Source of the DNA: JBARKJ01 sp049801375
GTDB lineage: Bacteria; Nitrospirota; JACRHJ01
Reading direction: 5' to 3'
Length of the DNA stretch: 6,884 nucleotides
Assembly: GCA_049801375.1 (NCBI GenBank)
Contig: JBARKJ010000134.1
Location: 1-6,884, forward strand
Below are positions 1 through 5,295 of this stretch, in pieces. How positions within the stretch are numbered: position 1 is the first letter of the stretch; every line of letters starts with the position of its first letter. A program made the position numbers and the translations under genes. The notes beneath the pieces are model-generated. The model did no database searches and was not told the origin of the DNA. It saw nothing but the letters and a program-made list of their open reading frames with translations.

Positions 1-1192
1 ACCAATGCCCGAATAGCTCCGCATCGTAGGGCGCGGTCAGGATGCCGGGTGTCTTTTTATCCTTCAAATGTTCGGAGAGCGCCGCCTTCACCATCTCCTT
101 GAAATGGTATGCCTGCTCCGGGATGAACTTCTGCGCCTGCTCCGGCTTGTAATTCTTTTTCTCCGCGAGGTCCGCCTTGATATCGGTGACGGCCCAGTAC
201 CGAAGGCCGCCCGGGAAGCGCTTCTTGTGAAAATCCAGATACTGCGAGTTGCCGGGATAGCCGTGTTCGCCGCTCCATACCTGGAGGCCGGTCTTAGGGT
301 CTCGGGTGAGTATTGCGACGGGCCTTTTCCCCGGCTTCGTCCCCACGAAATATACATCATAGGGCGATTTTTCCGGGTCGAGCGGGCGGGGCTTGAACTC
401 CTTGGAGAACTGTCCCCAGAGCTTCTCAAGAGCCTCGTACCTGTCGAGATAGACGCCTATCGGCTTGCCGCCTTCAAGCATGTGCGAGTCCACGATGAAG
501 TACTGGATGCCGTTCTCGCTCAGGAACTCCTCGACGCCTTTGCGGTCGTAAGGTTCAAGGCCCGGCGAGGCCACCGGAGGAGACCATTTGTATCCGGGCC
601 GGTACGCGCACTCCGGGAGCCAGATGCCCTTGGGCTTTCTTCCGTAGTTTCTGCGGTACGAGGCAACCGCCTGCTTCACCTGCGCCTGGATGCTCTCGTC
701 GCGCGAAAGCAGCGGAAAATAACCGTGGGTCGCGCCGCAGGTTATTATCTCGATATGCCCCTGCCTCTGGTAATCGGCGAACGCTTTTACGACGTCGCGC
801 TTGTACTTGTTATTGAACGCATCAAGGGCGCCGCCGTAGAAATCCTCCCACATCTTCGCGACCTTCGCGAGACCCGGCTCCTTTGTCGTTTTGAACTCCG
901 CCTGGTCCGCCTGCGCCGCTTCGATTTTATTCTCCAGGTATCCCACGAATTCGTCATGGAAGCCTTTATTTTTGAGCATTTCGGTCAGGACGGGCGTGAT
1001 ACCCAAGGTAATCTTCGGCGATATGCCCTCATCGACTAAGCGCCCGATGACGTTCAGGATTGGGATATAGGTTTCGGCGGTCGCTTCGTTAAGCCAGTCG
1101 GTTCCGTGCGGCCACCGGCCATGAGATAGGACATACGGGAGGTGCGAGTGCAGGACGAACGTGAAGCTTCCCAATTTTTTGCGAGCGGCCAC
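1..1192 (-). CDS. GH57 glycoside hydrolase, probable 1,4-alpha-glucan branching enzyme (C-terminus cut off by window edge)
   Basis: Family GH57 enzyme acting on alpha-glucans, most like the DUF1957-type branching enzymes that cut an alpha-1,4 chain and rejoin it by an alpha-1,6 bond in cytoplasmic glycogen metabolism. Visible are 397 residues. Signature motifs occur in family order: HSHLPY at 15-20, RWPHG near 26-30, GATHGYFP around H156, WLPECAYRPG with the expected nucleophile Glu194, WSGEHGYPG at 306-314, and YDAELFGHWW with the expected acid/base Asp390, right at the edge. Both catalytic residues are therefore present. Family members are usually 520-560 residues, so the C-terminal helical region lies outside. 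The GTG start is the first possible one: an in-frame TGA sits two codons upstream, and AGGTG lies 4 nt before the GTG. It follows the ferredoxin on the same strand after 105 nt and may have its own promoter. Branching versus amylase or 4-alpha-glucanotransferase activity is inferred from motif style. Confidence 0.9.
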   Translation of the reverse strand, partial: MAARKKLGSFTFVLHSHLPYVLSHGRWPHGTDWLNEATAETYIPILNVIGRLVDEGISPKITLGITPVLTEMLKNKGFHDEFVGYLENKIEAAQADQAEFKTTKEPGLAKVAKMWEDFYGGALDAFNNKYKRDVVKAFADYQRQGHIEIITCGATHGYFPLLSRDESIQAQVKQAVASYRRNYGRKPKGIWLPECAYRPGYKWSPPVASPGLEPYDRKGVEEFLSENGIQYFIVDSHMLEGGKPIGVYLDRYEALEKLWGQFSKEFKPRPLDPEKSPYDVYFVGTKPGKRPVAILTRDPKTGLQVWSGEHGYPGNSQYLDFHKKRFPGGLRYWAVTDIKADLAEKKNYKPEQAQKFIPEQAYHFKEMVKAALSEHLKDKKTPGILTAPYDAELFGHW

Positions 1193-1240
1193 TTTTCACC
1201 TGTAGATAAGTTGTTAGAAAAACAGGGAGTTTAAGCGTTA

Positions 1241-1269
1241 ATTTTCGCACAAAAGGGGGAATTTATCAA
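1241..1269 (-). promoter_or_regulatory. Candidate sigma70-type promoter for the GH57 gene
   Basis: On the minus strand, TTGATA (1264-1269, 5 of 6 to consensus) is followed after exactly 17 bp by GAAAAT (1241-1246, 4 of 6). Transcription would start near 1234, giving a leader of about 40 nt before the GTG start at 1192. It lies in the 105-nt gap after the ferredoxin stop. The -10 lacks the first consensus T, so this is only a candidate. I see no convincing terminator in the same gap, so read-through from the frr-ferredoxin transcript is also possible. Confidence 0.35.
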
Positions 1270-1297
1270 GGGGAAATGCGGGTTTTCGGAAAGGGGA

Positions 1298-1468
1298 TTA
1301 ATCTTCGACAATGGCCCCGGAGGGGCAGGATTCCATGCAGGATGCGCACTCGATGCATTTGCCGGTTATTTTAAATGCGGCCCCGGAGGCCTCGATGGCG
1401 TCGCTGGGACACTCTTCCCGGCACGCCCCGCAGGCGATGCACTGGTCTTGTAAAATTACAAAGGGCAT
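1298..1468 (-). CDS. Small 2[4Fe-4S] ferredoxin (bacterial/clostridial type)
   Basis: A 56-residue low-potential electron carrier expected in the cytoplasm. Two complete cluster motifs are visible: C10-x2-C13-x2-C16-x3-C20-Pro and C38-x2-C41-x2-C44-x3-C48-Pro. This is the arrangement in which each 4Fe-4S cluster takes three cysteines from one motif and the fourth from the other. The length and the near-duplicate halves match the classical clostridial ferredoxin family (about 55-60 residues). There are no extra domains and no signal peptide. The ATG overlaps the frr stop codon by one base (TAATG), and a GGAAG about 4 nt upstream, inside the end of frr, can serve as ribosome binding site, so translation is probably coupled to frr. 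Its redox partner is not identifiable; the nearby flavodiiron protein is one conceivable but unproven acceptor. Confidence 0.93.
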   Translation of the reverse strand: MPFVILQDQCIACGACREECPSDAIEASGAAFKITGKCIECASCMESCPSGAIVED

Positions 1469-2025
1469 TATACTTCCATTATCTCTTTTTCTTTGTGCGC
1501 CAGGGCCTCGTCCACGCGCTTTATGAAATCGTCTGTCATTTTCTGGACTTCCTGCTCGCTCTTCGTCAGTTCGTCTTCTGTTATCTTCTTGTCCTTCTCC
1601 GCCTTCTTGAGGGATTCGTTGGCGTCGCGGCGGAAATTGCGGATGACGACCTTCGAGTCCTCGGCCATTTTCTTGGCCTTTTTTGCCAGCTCTTTCCTGC
1701 GCTCCTCAGTAAGAGGCGGCACGACCAGCCGGATAATCTTCCCGTCGTTTACCGGGTTTATGCCTAAATCCGACTTCTGGATAGCTTTGTCGATTACCGC
1801 GAGCATCTTGGATTCCCAAGGGGCGATGACAATGGTGCGGCCGTCCGGGAGCGAGAGGGTGGCTACCTGGGTGAGCGGGGAAGGCGTACCGTAATAATCA
1901 ACTTTTATATCGTCCACCAGCGAGAGCGAGGCCCTGCCGGTGCGGATGGTGGAGAACTCGTGTTTCAGAGAATCTATCGCCGATTTCATGTGGTCTTCGG
2001 CCTTGGTCTTTATCTCCGGTATCAT
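1468..2025 (-). CDS. frr: Ribosome recycling factor
   Basis: RRF works with EF-G in the cytoplasm to split the post-termination ribosome so its subunits can be reused. The 185 residues equal the usual family length (about 185). The two-domain layout is clear: an N-terminal helix with TIRTGRAS (26-33), a beta-rich domain II including YYGTPSPL and the LPDGRTIVIAPWE stretch (59-71), then long charged helices completing domain I. These contain the conserved RNFRRDAN segment (129-136), with Arg132 at the position known to be essential in E. coli RRF. The ATG overlaps the end of pyrH by 4 nt (ATGA), and the stop overlaps the downstream ferredoxin start by one base, so it sits in the middle of a tightly coupled run. 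The best Shine-Dalgarno-like sequence upstream is a rather distant GAGGGG, in keeping with coupling. Confidence 0.98.
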   Translation of the reverse strand: MIPEIKTKAEDHMKSAIDSLKHEFSTIRTGRASLSLVDDIKVDYYGTPSPLTQVATLSLPDGRTIVIAPWESKMLAVIDKAIQKSDLGINPVNDGKIIRLVVPPLTEERRKELAKKAKKMAEDSKVVIRNFRRDANESLKKAEKDKKITEDELTKSEQEVQKMTDDFIKRVDEALAHKEKEIMEV

Positions 2026-2777
2026 CTCTTGTTTTTTCCCCTCACTATGGTGCCCACCTTACCGCCCTGAAGCACTTTGCGGATGTTCCCGGGCTTCTTG
2101 AGGTTAAATATAATTATAGGCAGGTCGTTGTCCATGCAGAGGGATATGGCGGTCGCGTCCATCACCTTCAACCCCTCCTGCAGCACCTCTATATAAGTAA
2201 GCTCGTCGTACTTCTTCGCGTTCTTATCCAACATCGGGTCGGCGGTATAAACGCCGTCAACCTTGGTCGCCTTGAGTATCACCTCGGCGCCTATCTCCAT
2301 CGCCCGCAGCGCCGCGGCGGTATCGGTCGTGAAATAGGGGTTGCCGGTCCCGGCGGCGAATATCACGACCCGCTTCTTCTCCAGGTGCCGTACGGCGCGT
2401 CTGCGGATGTAAGGCTCCGCAAGCTCTTTCATCTCGATTGCGGACTGCACCCGCGTGCTGACGCCGTGTTTTTCAAGGCTGTTCTGGAGGGCCAGCGCGT
2501 TCAGTACGGTCGCCAGCATCCCCATGTAATCAGCGGACGCCCTTTCCATGCCGGAGGCGCTCGCGGCGAGGCCGCGGAAGATATTGCCGCCGCCGATAAC
2601 GACGGCAATCTCAATGCCGTCTTTGTCGACGACCTCCTTGATCTCCTTTGCCACCACCTCGACCACTTCCGGGTCGATGCCGTAGGGCTCGCGACCCATC
2701 AGCGCTTCGCCGGAGAGCTTCAGGAGGATGCGCCGGTATTTCTTATTTATTGAGCTGCTCGGCGACTTCGGCGGCAA
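2022..2777 (-). CDS. pyrH: UMP kinase (uridylate kinase)
   Basis: Bacterial UMP kinase phosphorylates UMP to UDP with ATP in pyrimidine nucleotide synthesis; it is a hexamer of the amino acid kinase fold, usually activated by GTP and inhibited by UTP. Visible motifs are the N-terminal KLSGEAL (20-26), the nucleotide loop IGGGN (61-65), ADYMGMLAT (82-90), GTGNPYFTTDTAA (143-155) and the ATP-side KATKVDGVY (169-177). The start is uncertain. No ATG precedes KLSGEAL. I chose TTG at 2777 (251 residues), because AAGGAG lies 8 nt upstream of it. GTG at 2783 is only 2 nt from that AAGGAG, and TTG at 2825 would give 267 residues with an unlikely N-terminus. All options begin inside tsf; the chosen one overlaps it by 35 nt. 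Most relatives are about 235-245 residues, so any choice leaves a slightly long N-terminus. Confidence 0.95.
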   Translation of the reverse strand: MPPKSPSSSINKKYRRILLKLSGEALMGREPYGIDPEVVEVVAKEIKEVVDKDGIEIAVVIGGGNIFRGLAASASGMERASADYMGMLATVLNALALQNSLEKHGVSTRVQSAIEMKELAEPYIRRRAVRHLEKKRVVIFAAGTGNPYFTTDTAAALRAMEIGAEVILKATKVDGVYTADPMLDKNAKKYDELTYIEVLQEGLKVMDATAISLCMDNDLPIIIFNLKKPGNIRKVLQGGKVGTIVRGKNKR

Positions 2778-3399
2778 AATCACAACTCCTTTTTTGAAGG
2801 CCTTCGCCCAACTGGTAACGGACAAAACGCCGCACGGAGATGTTCTCGCCTATCTTGGCGATTTTCTCCGTTATTATGTCGCCGACCTTCTTCTTGCCTT
2901 CGGGGTCTTTTACAAAGACCTGGTCCATAAGGCATACGTCGCCGTAAAATTTTTCTATCTTCCCCTCGATTATCTTGTCCAGGATATTCTCCGGCTTGCC
3001 CGACTGCCTCGCCTGGTCCTTGTAAATCTCTTTCTCGCGCGCAAGCTCGGCGGGGTCAACCTCGTCGCGGCGGACGTATTTCGGATTCGCTGCGGCTATG
3101 TGCATGCTGATGTCCTTTACCAGGTCCTGGAACTCCGGCGTCTTGGCCACGAAGTCCGTCTCGCAGTTCACTTCCAGCAGGACGCCTATCTTGCCGCCCA
3201 TGTGGATATAAGAACCCACCAGCCCTTCGGAGGTTATGCGGTCCGATTTTTTCGCGGCGGCCGACAGGCCTTTTTTGCGGAGAAAGTCAATCGCCTTCTC
3301 CATATCCCCGCCGGTCTCGGTCAGCGCCCTCTTGCAGTCCATCATGCCGGCGCCGGTCTTTTCCCTTAAATCCTTAACGTCTGTTGCGCTAATCGCCAT
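2743..3399 (-). CDS. tsf: Elongation factor Ts
   Basis: EF-Ts is the guanine nucleotide exchange factor that recycles EF-Tu from the GDP form during elongation. The 218 residues correspond to the short bacterial form (E. coli is about 283; Thermus about 196). The N-terminal UBA-like helical domain has LREKTGAGMMDCKRAL (11-26) and FLRKKGLSAAAKK (39-51). The core carries the signature CETDFVAKTPEF (79-90), in which the TDFVA loop contacts the EF-Tu nucleotide site. The C-terminus ends with the family-typical RRFVRYQLGEG and FAAEVAEQL segments, so the gene is complete even though pyrH starts within it. The ATG has GGAGG 10 nt upstream. It lies 113 nt downstream of rpsB, with a structured spacer between. 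Confidence 0.98.
   Translation of the reverse strand: MAISATDVKDLREKTGAGMMDCKRALTETGGDMEKAIDFLRKKGLSAAAKKSDRITSEGLVGSYIHMGGKIGVLLEVNCETDFVAKTPEFQDLVKDISMHIAAANPKYVRRDEVDPAELAREKEIYKDQARQSGKPENILDKIIEGKIEKFYGDVCLMDQVFVKDPEGKKKVGDIITEKIAKIGENISVRRFVRYQLGEGLQKRSCDFAAEVAEQLNK
2786..2791 (-). promoter_or_regulatory. Ribosome binding site that decides the pyrH start
   Basis: AAGGAG on the minus strand inside the last codons of tsf. It is 8 nt from the TTG at 2777 and only 2 nt from the GTG at 2783, which favours the TTG as the pyrH start. The same bases encode part of Lys-Arg-Ser in EF-Ts. Confidence 0.55.
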
Positions 3400-3438
3400 C
3401 TCTGAAATTCCTCCAACAATCTTAGTAACGCCCCTTAT

Positions 3439-3484
3439 TCCCCCTCTTAATGCGACCCATCGGAATGGGTGCCCCGGAGGGGGA
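3439..3484 (-). promoter_or_regulatory. Branched hairpin in the rpsB-tsf spacer
   Basis: In the 113-nt gap between rpsB and tsf, an 8-bp outer stem (TCCCCCTC at 3477-3484 read on the minus strand, with GAGGGGGA at 3439-3446) encloses a 6-bp inner stem (3455-3460 with 3465-3470, tetraloop). No U-run follows the outer stem, so it does not look like a simple intrinsic terminator. It could be an attenuator, an mRNA processing or stability element, or a control point for the EF-Ts to S2 ratio. The base pairing is seen directly; the function is inference. Confidence 0.5.
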
Positions 3485-3512
3485 TCAAGGTGGAGTTATG
3501 AGAATTTTTATA

Positions 3513-4328
3513 TTACGCGACCCCCGCGTCCCCCGCTTCGGCGGCGGTATCGGACTCCTGCGCGGCGGGCGCCTCCGGCTTCTCGCCGGTTTCCTCTTCC
3601 GCGGACGCCATCGAGGCGGCTACACGGCCTTCAACTTTGTCCTTGTGCCTCTGCTGGCCTTCGACTACGGCATCGGCCATCTTTGAGGCGATAAGCTTTA
3701 TCGCGCGGATAGCGTCGTCGTTTCCGGGGATTACGTAGTCTATTACTTCCGGGTCGCAGTTGGTGTCCACTATACCCACGACCGGGATGCCGAGGCGTCT
3801 CGCCTCCAGGACCGCTATGGCTTCCTTGCGCGGGTCCACCACGAACACAGCGCCGGGAAGCCTGGGCATGTCTTTTATTCCGCCCAGGTTCTTCAGGAGC
3901 TGCAGACGCTGCTTCTCAAGAGAGGAGACTTCTTTCTTGCTTATCTTGTCGTAGGTACCGTCCTCTTTCATCTTTTCGAGCTTGCGGAGCTTTTCGATGC
4001 CCTTCTTCAAAGTCTCGAAGTTCGTCAGCATGCCGCCCAGCCAGCGCTGGTTGACGTAATACTGGCCGCAGCGGCCGGACTCCTCGGCAATCGAGTCCTG
4101 CGCCTGTTTTTTCGTGCCGACGAAGAGGACCGGTTTTCCTTCCGCGGCTACGTCAGACACGAAGTTATACGCCTCCTTGAACTTCCGGAGCGTCTTCTGA
4201 AGGTCGATTATGTATATGCCGTTTCTCTCCCCGAAGATGTACTTCTTCATCTTGGGGTTCCACCTCTTCGCCTGATGGCCGAAATGCACTCCGGCTTCCA
4301 GGAGCTCCTTCATCGTAATTACCGCCAC
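3513..4328 (-). CDS. rpsB: 30S ribosomal protein S2
   Basis: S2 binds late to the 30S subunit between head and body and is needed for S1 attachment in bacteria that have S1. The 271-residue product carries the family N-terminus GVHFGHQAKRWNPKM (13-27), the segment NQRWLGGMLTNF (93-104), and the stretch from about 158 to 193 (PGAVFVVDP through GIVDTNCDP). A tail rich in Ala and Glu (about 239-271) follows, a common variable end in S2. The start is GTG at 4328: the product then begins MAVITMKELLEAG as in relatives, and GGAGGT lies 5 nt upstream. A GTG at 4358 in the same frame would add ten residues not typical of the family and would translate through that ribosome binding site. First gene of the rpsB-tsf-pyrH-frr-ferredoxin run. 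Confidence 0.98.
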   Translation of the reverse strand: MAVITMKELLEAGVHFGHQAKRWNPKMKKYIFGERNGIYIIDLQKTLRKFKEAYNFVSDVAAEGKPVLFVGTKKQAQDSIAEESGRCGQYYVNQRWLGGMLTNFETLKKGIEKLRKLEKMKEDGTYDKISKKEVSSLEKQRLQLLKNLGGIKDMPRLPGAVFVVDPRKEAIAVLEARRLGIPVVGIVDTNCDPEVIDYVIPGNDDAIRAIKLIASKMADAVVEGQQRHKDKVEGRVAASMASAEEETGEKPEAPAAQESDTAAEAGDAGVA

Positions 4329-4333
4329 TTTGC

Positions 4334-4339
4334 ACCTCC
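4334..4339 (-). promoter_or_regulatory. Ribosome binding site fixing the rpsB start
   Basis: GGAGGT on the minus strand, 5 nt before the GTG at 4328. It excludes the longer in-frame start at 4358, which would place this site inside the coding sequence. Confidence 0.8.
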
Positions 4340-4355
4340 GATTGGTTTTTGCCTC

Positions 4356-4478
4356 CACCCCGGTTTACGAAGGGAACTCTCTGAATCACCAGAATCACCG
4401 GCCCGATTCACGAAAGCACCGCCCTGCGTTTATCGCCCGGGGTGTGCGAGATAAAATATCCGGCCTGTAATCAGCCGG
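4356..4478 (-). promoter_or_regulatory. Structured 5' leader of the rpsB operon, possible S2 autoregulatory element
   Basis: The predicted transcript has about 155 nt before rpsB. Reading the minus strand, it starts with a hairpin at 4478-4460 (CCGG/CCGG plus CTG/CAG with one bulged G and an ATTA loop). An 8-bp long-range stem then pairs CACCCCGG (4437-4444) with CCGGGGTG (4356-4363), closing a domain of about 70 nt that ends some 17 nt before the rpsB ribosome binding site. Inside this domain TGAATC (4405-4410) can pair with either of two downstream GATTC copies (4392-4396 or 4382-4387), so alternative folds are possible. In gammaproteobacteria, S2 represses its own operon through a leader of this position; whether this unrelated-looking leader does the same is inference. 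Confidence 0.45.
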
Positions 4479-4489
4479 GAAACCTGCAA

Positions 4490-4518
4490 TTTATAACATA
4501 AAGCTTGCGGTATTGCAA
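4490..4518 (-). promoter_or_regulatory. Promoter of the rpsB-tsf-pyrH-frr operon
   Basis: On the minus strand, TTGCAA (4513-4518, 4 of 6) is followed after exactly 17 bp by TATAAA (4490-4495, 5 of 6). TG one base before the -10 gives an extended -10 motif. Transcription would start near 4484. The promoter begins only about 9 bp after the stop codon of the upstream DUF1571 gene, and its -35 overlaps a small inverted repeat (4504-4508 with 4515-4519). Confidence 0.65.
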
Positions 4519-4526
4519 GGCCTTTT

Positions 4527-5237
4527 TCAGAAATGGTAGTCCTTGTACCCTTTAGTGAATTCCTCGTCTTTAAGCCCGGCGTTTATCTTTAAATCGCTGT
4601 ACCCATAACTCTCCAGGAACTTGTCTCCGGGCCCGAAAATTCTTAATTTTATCGGCAGTTGAATAGCCTCGTCCACCCACATCTCCATTTTCGGGGCATA
4701 ATACCCTTCAGCCGGCGTCTCTTTCAGGATATGCCAGGCCTTACGCCCGTAAACCTCGTCCTCCCCCAGAAGAGTAAGCTTCAGTTCCCCCCGTTCCCTG
4801 CCCCGTTTGACGTCTTTATCCACCGCCTCTATCAGCTTGCCGAGTCCCAGGTCTGTTATCGGGTGCCGGTTCTTTCTCATCGCCAGTTTTCCGTTCGGGT
4901 CGTAATTCCCCCTTAAAAAGCCTAAAAACCCTCCTTCGCGGCCCGCAATCTTCCCGCCGTTTTCCCCCTGCACGTAAAGCGCCTCCCTGCCCGCGTGCGG
5001 CCCGGGCGGAAGCCATTTCATATATATTTCAAAAGGCTTTTTGAACTTGAGCTGGATTTCTTCCTCGGGCAGGACCGTCCCGTTCACCCGCTCCTGCTTG
5101 TAAAAAATTGCCGTGTAGTCCTCCACCTTTGAATAGGCGCCGCTCATCGCGTTTAAGATTTCCGCTGGGTCCTGTGCAAAAGCCGGAACGGATAGAATGA
5201 GATAGGAGGAAAAGGCCATAAAAATCATTTTTGCCAT
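4527..5237 (-). CDS. Exported DUF1571 family protein (LolA-like)
   Basis: The 236-residue product has a classic signal peptide: Lys3, a hydrophobic core (about 4-18), and AFA (19-21) before Gln22. There is no cysteine after the cut, so it is probably a soluble periplasmic protein rather than a lipoprotein; in fact no cysteine is present at all. The mature part matches the DUF1571 pattern as I remember it: a helix followed by YTAIFYKQERV, then LKFKKPFEIYMKW, GREALYVQGEN, GGFLGFLRGNYDPNG, KNRHPITDLGLGKLIE and a C-terminal MWVDEAIQLPIKLRIF. Strands with 'kfkkPfeiymkw' style resemble the LolA/LppX fold that binds lipid acyl chains, so a role in the envelope is likely, but the biochemical function is unknown. 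The ATG at 5237 has GAGGGG 9 nt upstream; TTG at 5240 is the only close alternative. It is divergent from fprA and lies 198 nt upstream of rpsB, probably as a separate transcript. Confidence 0.85.
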   Translation of the reverse strand: MAKMIFMAFSSYLILSVPAFAQDPAEILNAMSGAYSKVEDYTAIFYKQERVNGTVLPEEEIQLKFKKPFEIYMKWLPPGPHAGREALYVQGENGGKIAGREGGFLGFLRGNYDPNGKLAMRKNRHPITDLGLGKLIEAVDKDVKRGRERGELKLTLLGEDEVYGRKAWHILKETPAEGYYAPKMEMWVDEAIQLPIKLRIFGPGDKFLESYGYSDLKINAGLKDEEFTKGYKDYHF

Positions 5238-5259
5238 CAATGGACGCCCCTCATATGTT
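5231..5259 (+). promoter_or_regulatory. Candidate promoter of fprA
   Basis: TTGCCA (5231-5236, 5 of 6) lies 17 bp from TATGTT (5254-5259, 4 of 6), predicting a start near 5266 and a leader of about 30 nt containing the GGAGGT ribosome binding site (5283-5288). The -35 falls in the first codons of the divergent DUF1571 gene. A perfect 10-bp AT palindrome, TTATTAATAA (5263-5272), sits at the predicted transcription start and could bind a regulator, though AT palindromes arise easily by chance. I could not find a matching promoter for the DUF1571 gene in the same 58-nt gap. Confidence 0.4.
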
Positions 5260-5295
5260 ATCTTATTAATAATAGCCTAAACGGAGGTTTTCTAC

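Noticed and set aside
68..1039. A 323-codon open frame on the plus strand opposite the GH57 gene
   Set aside because: It is exactly codon-aligned with the GH57 gene on the other strand. Its stops would need TTA, CTA or TCA codons in GH57, which are rare in this GC-rich gene, so long antisense frames arise by codon bias. The product has no recognisable domain, whereas the minus strand has every GH57 motif.
1193..1297. Terminator or small RNA in the gap between the ferredoxin and GH57 genes
   Set aside because: Only short C-runs and a 4-bp AAAC/GTTT repeat are visible; nothing beyond the candidate promoter already listed.
1311..1894. Overlapping plus-strand open frames opposite the ferredoxin and frr
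   Set aside because: Shadows of two well-supported minus-strand genes; no ribosome binding site or motifs.
2728..3369. A 213-codon open frame on the plus strand opposite tsf
   Set aside because: Again codon-aligned antisense to a clear gene (EF-Ts), explained by the same codon bias; no family features.
4504..4519. Inverted repeat CTTGC/GCAAG just after the DUF1571 stop as a terminator
   Set aside because: Only 5 bp with a 6-nt loop and no real T-run; it overlaps the -35 of the rpsB promoter, whose TTGCAA accounts for part of the symmetry.
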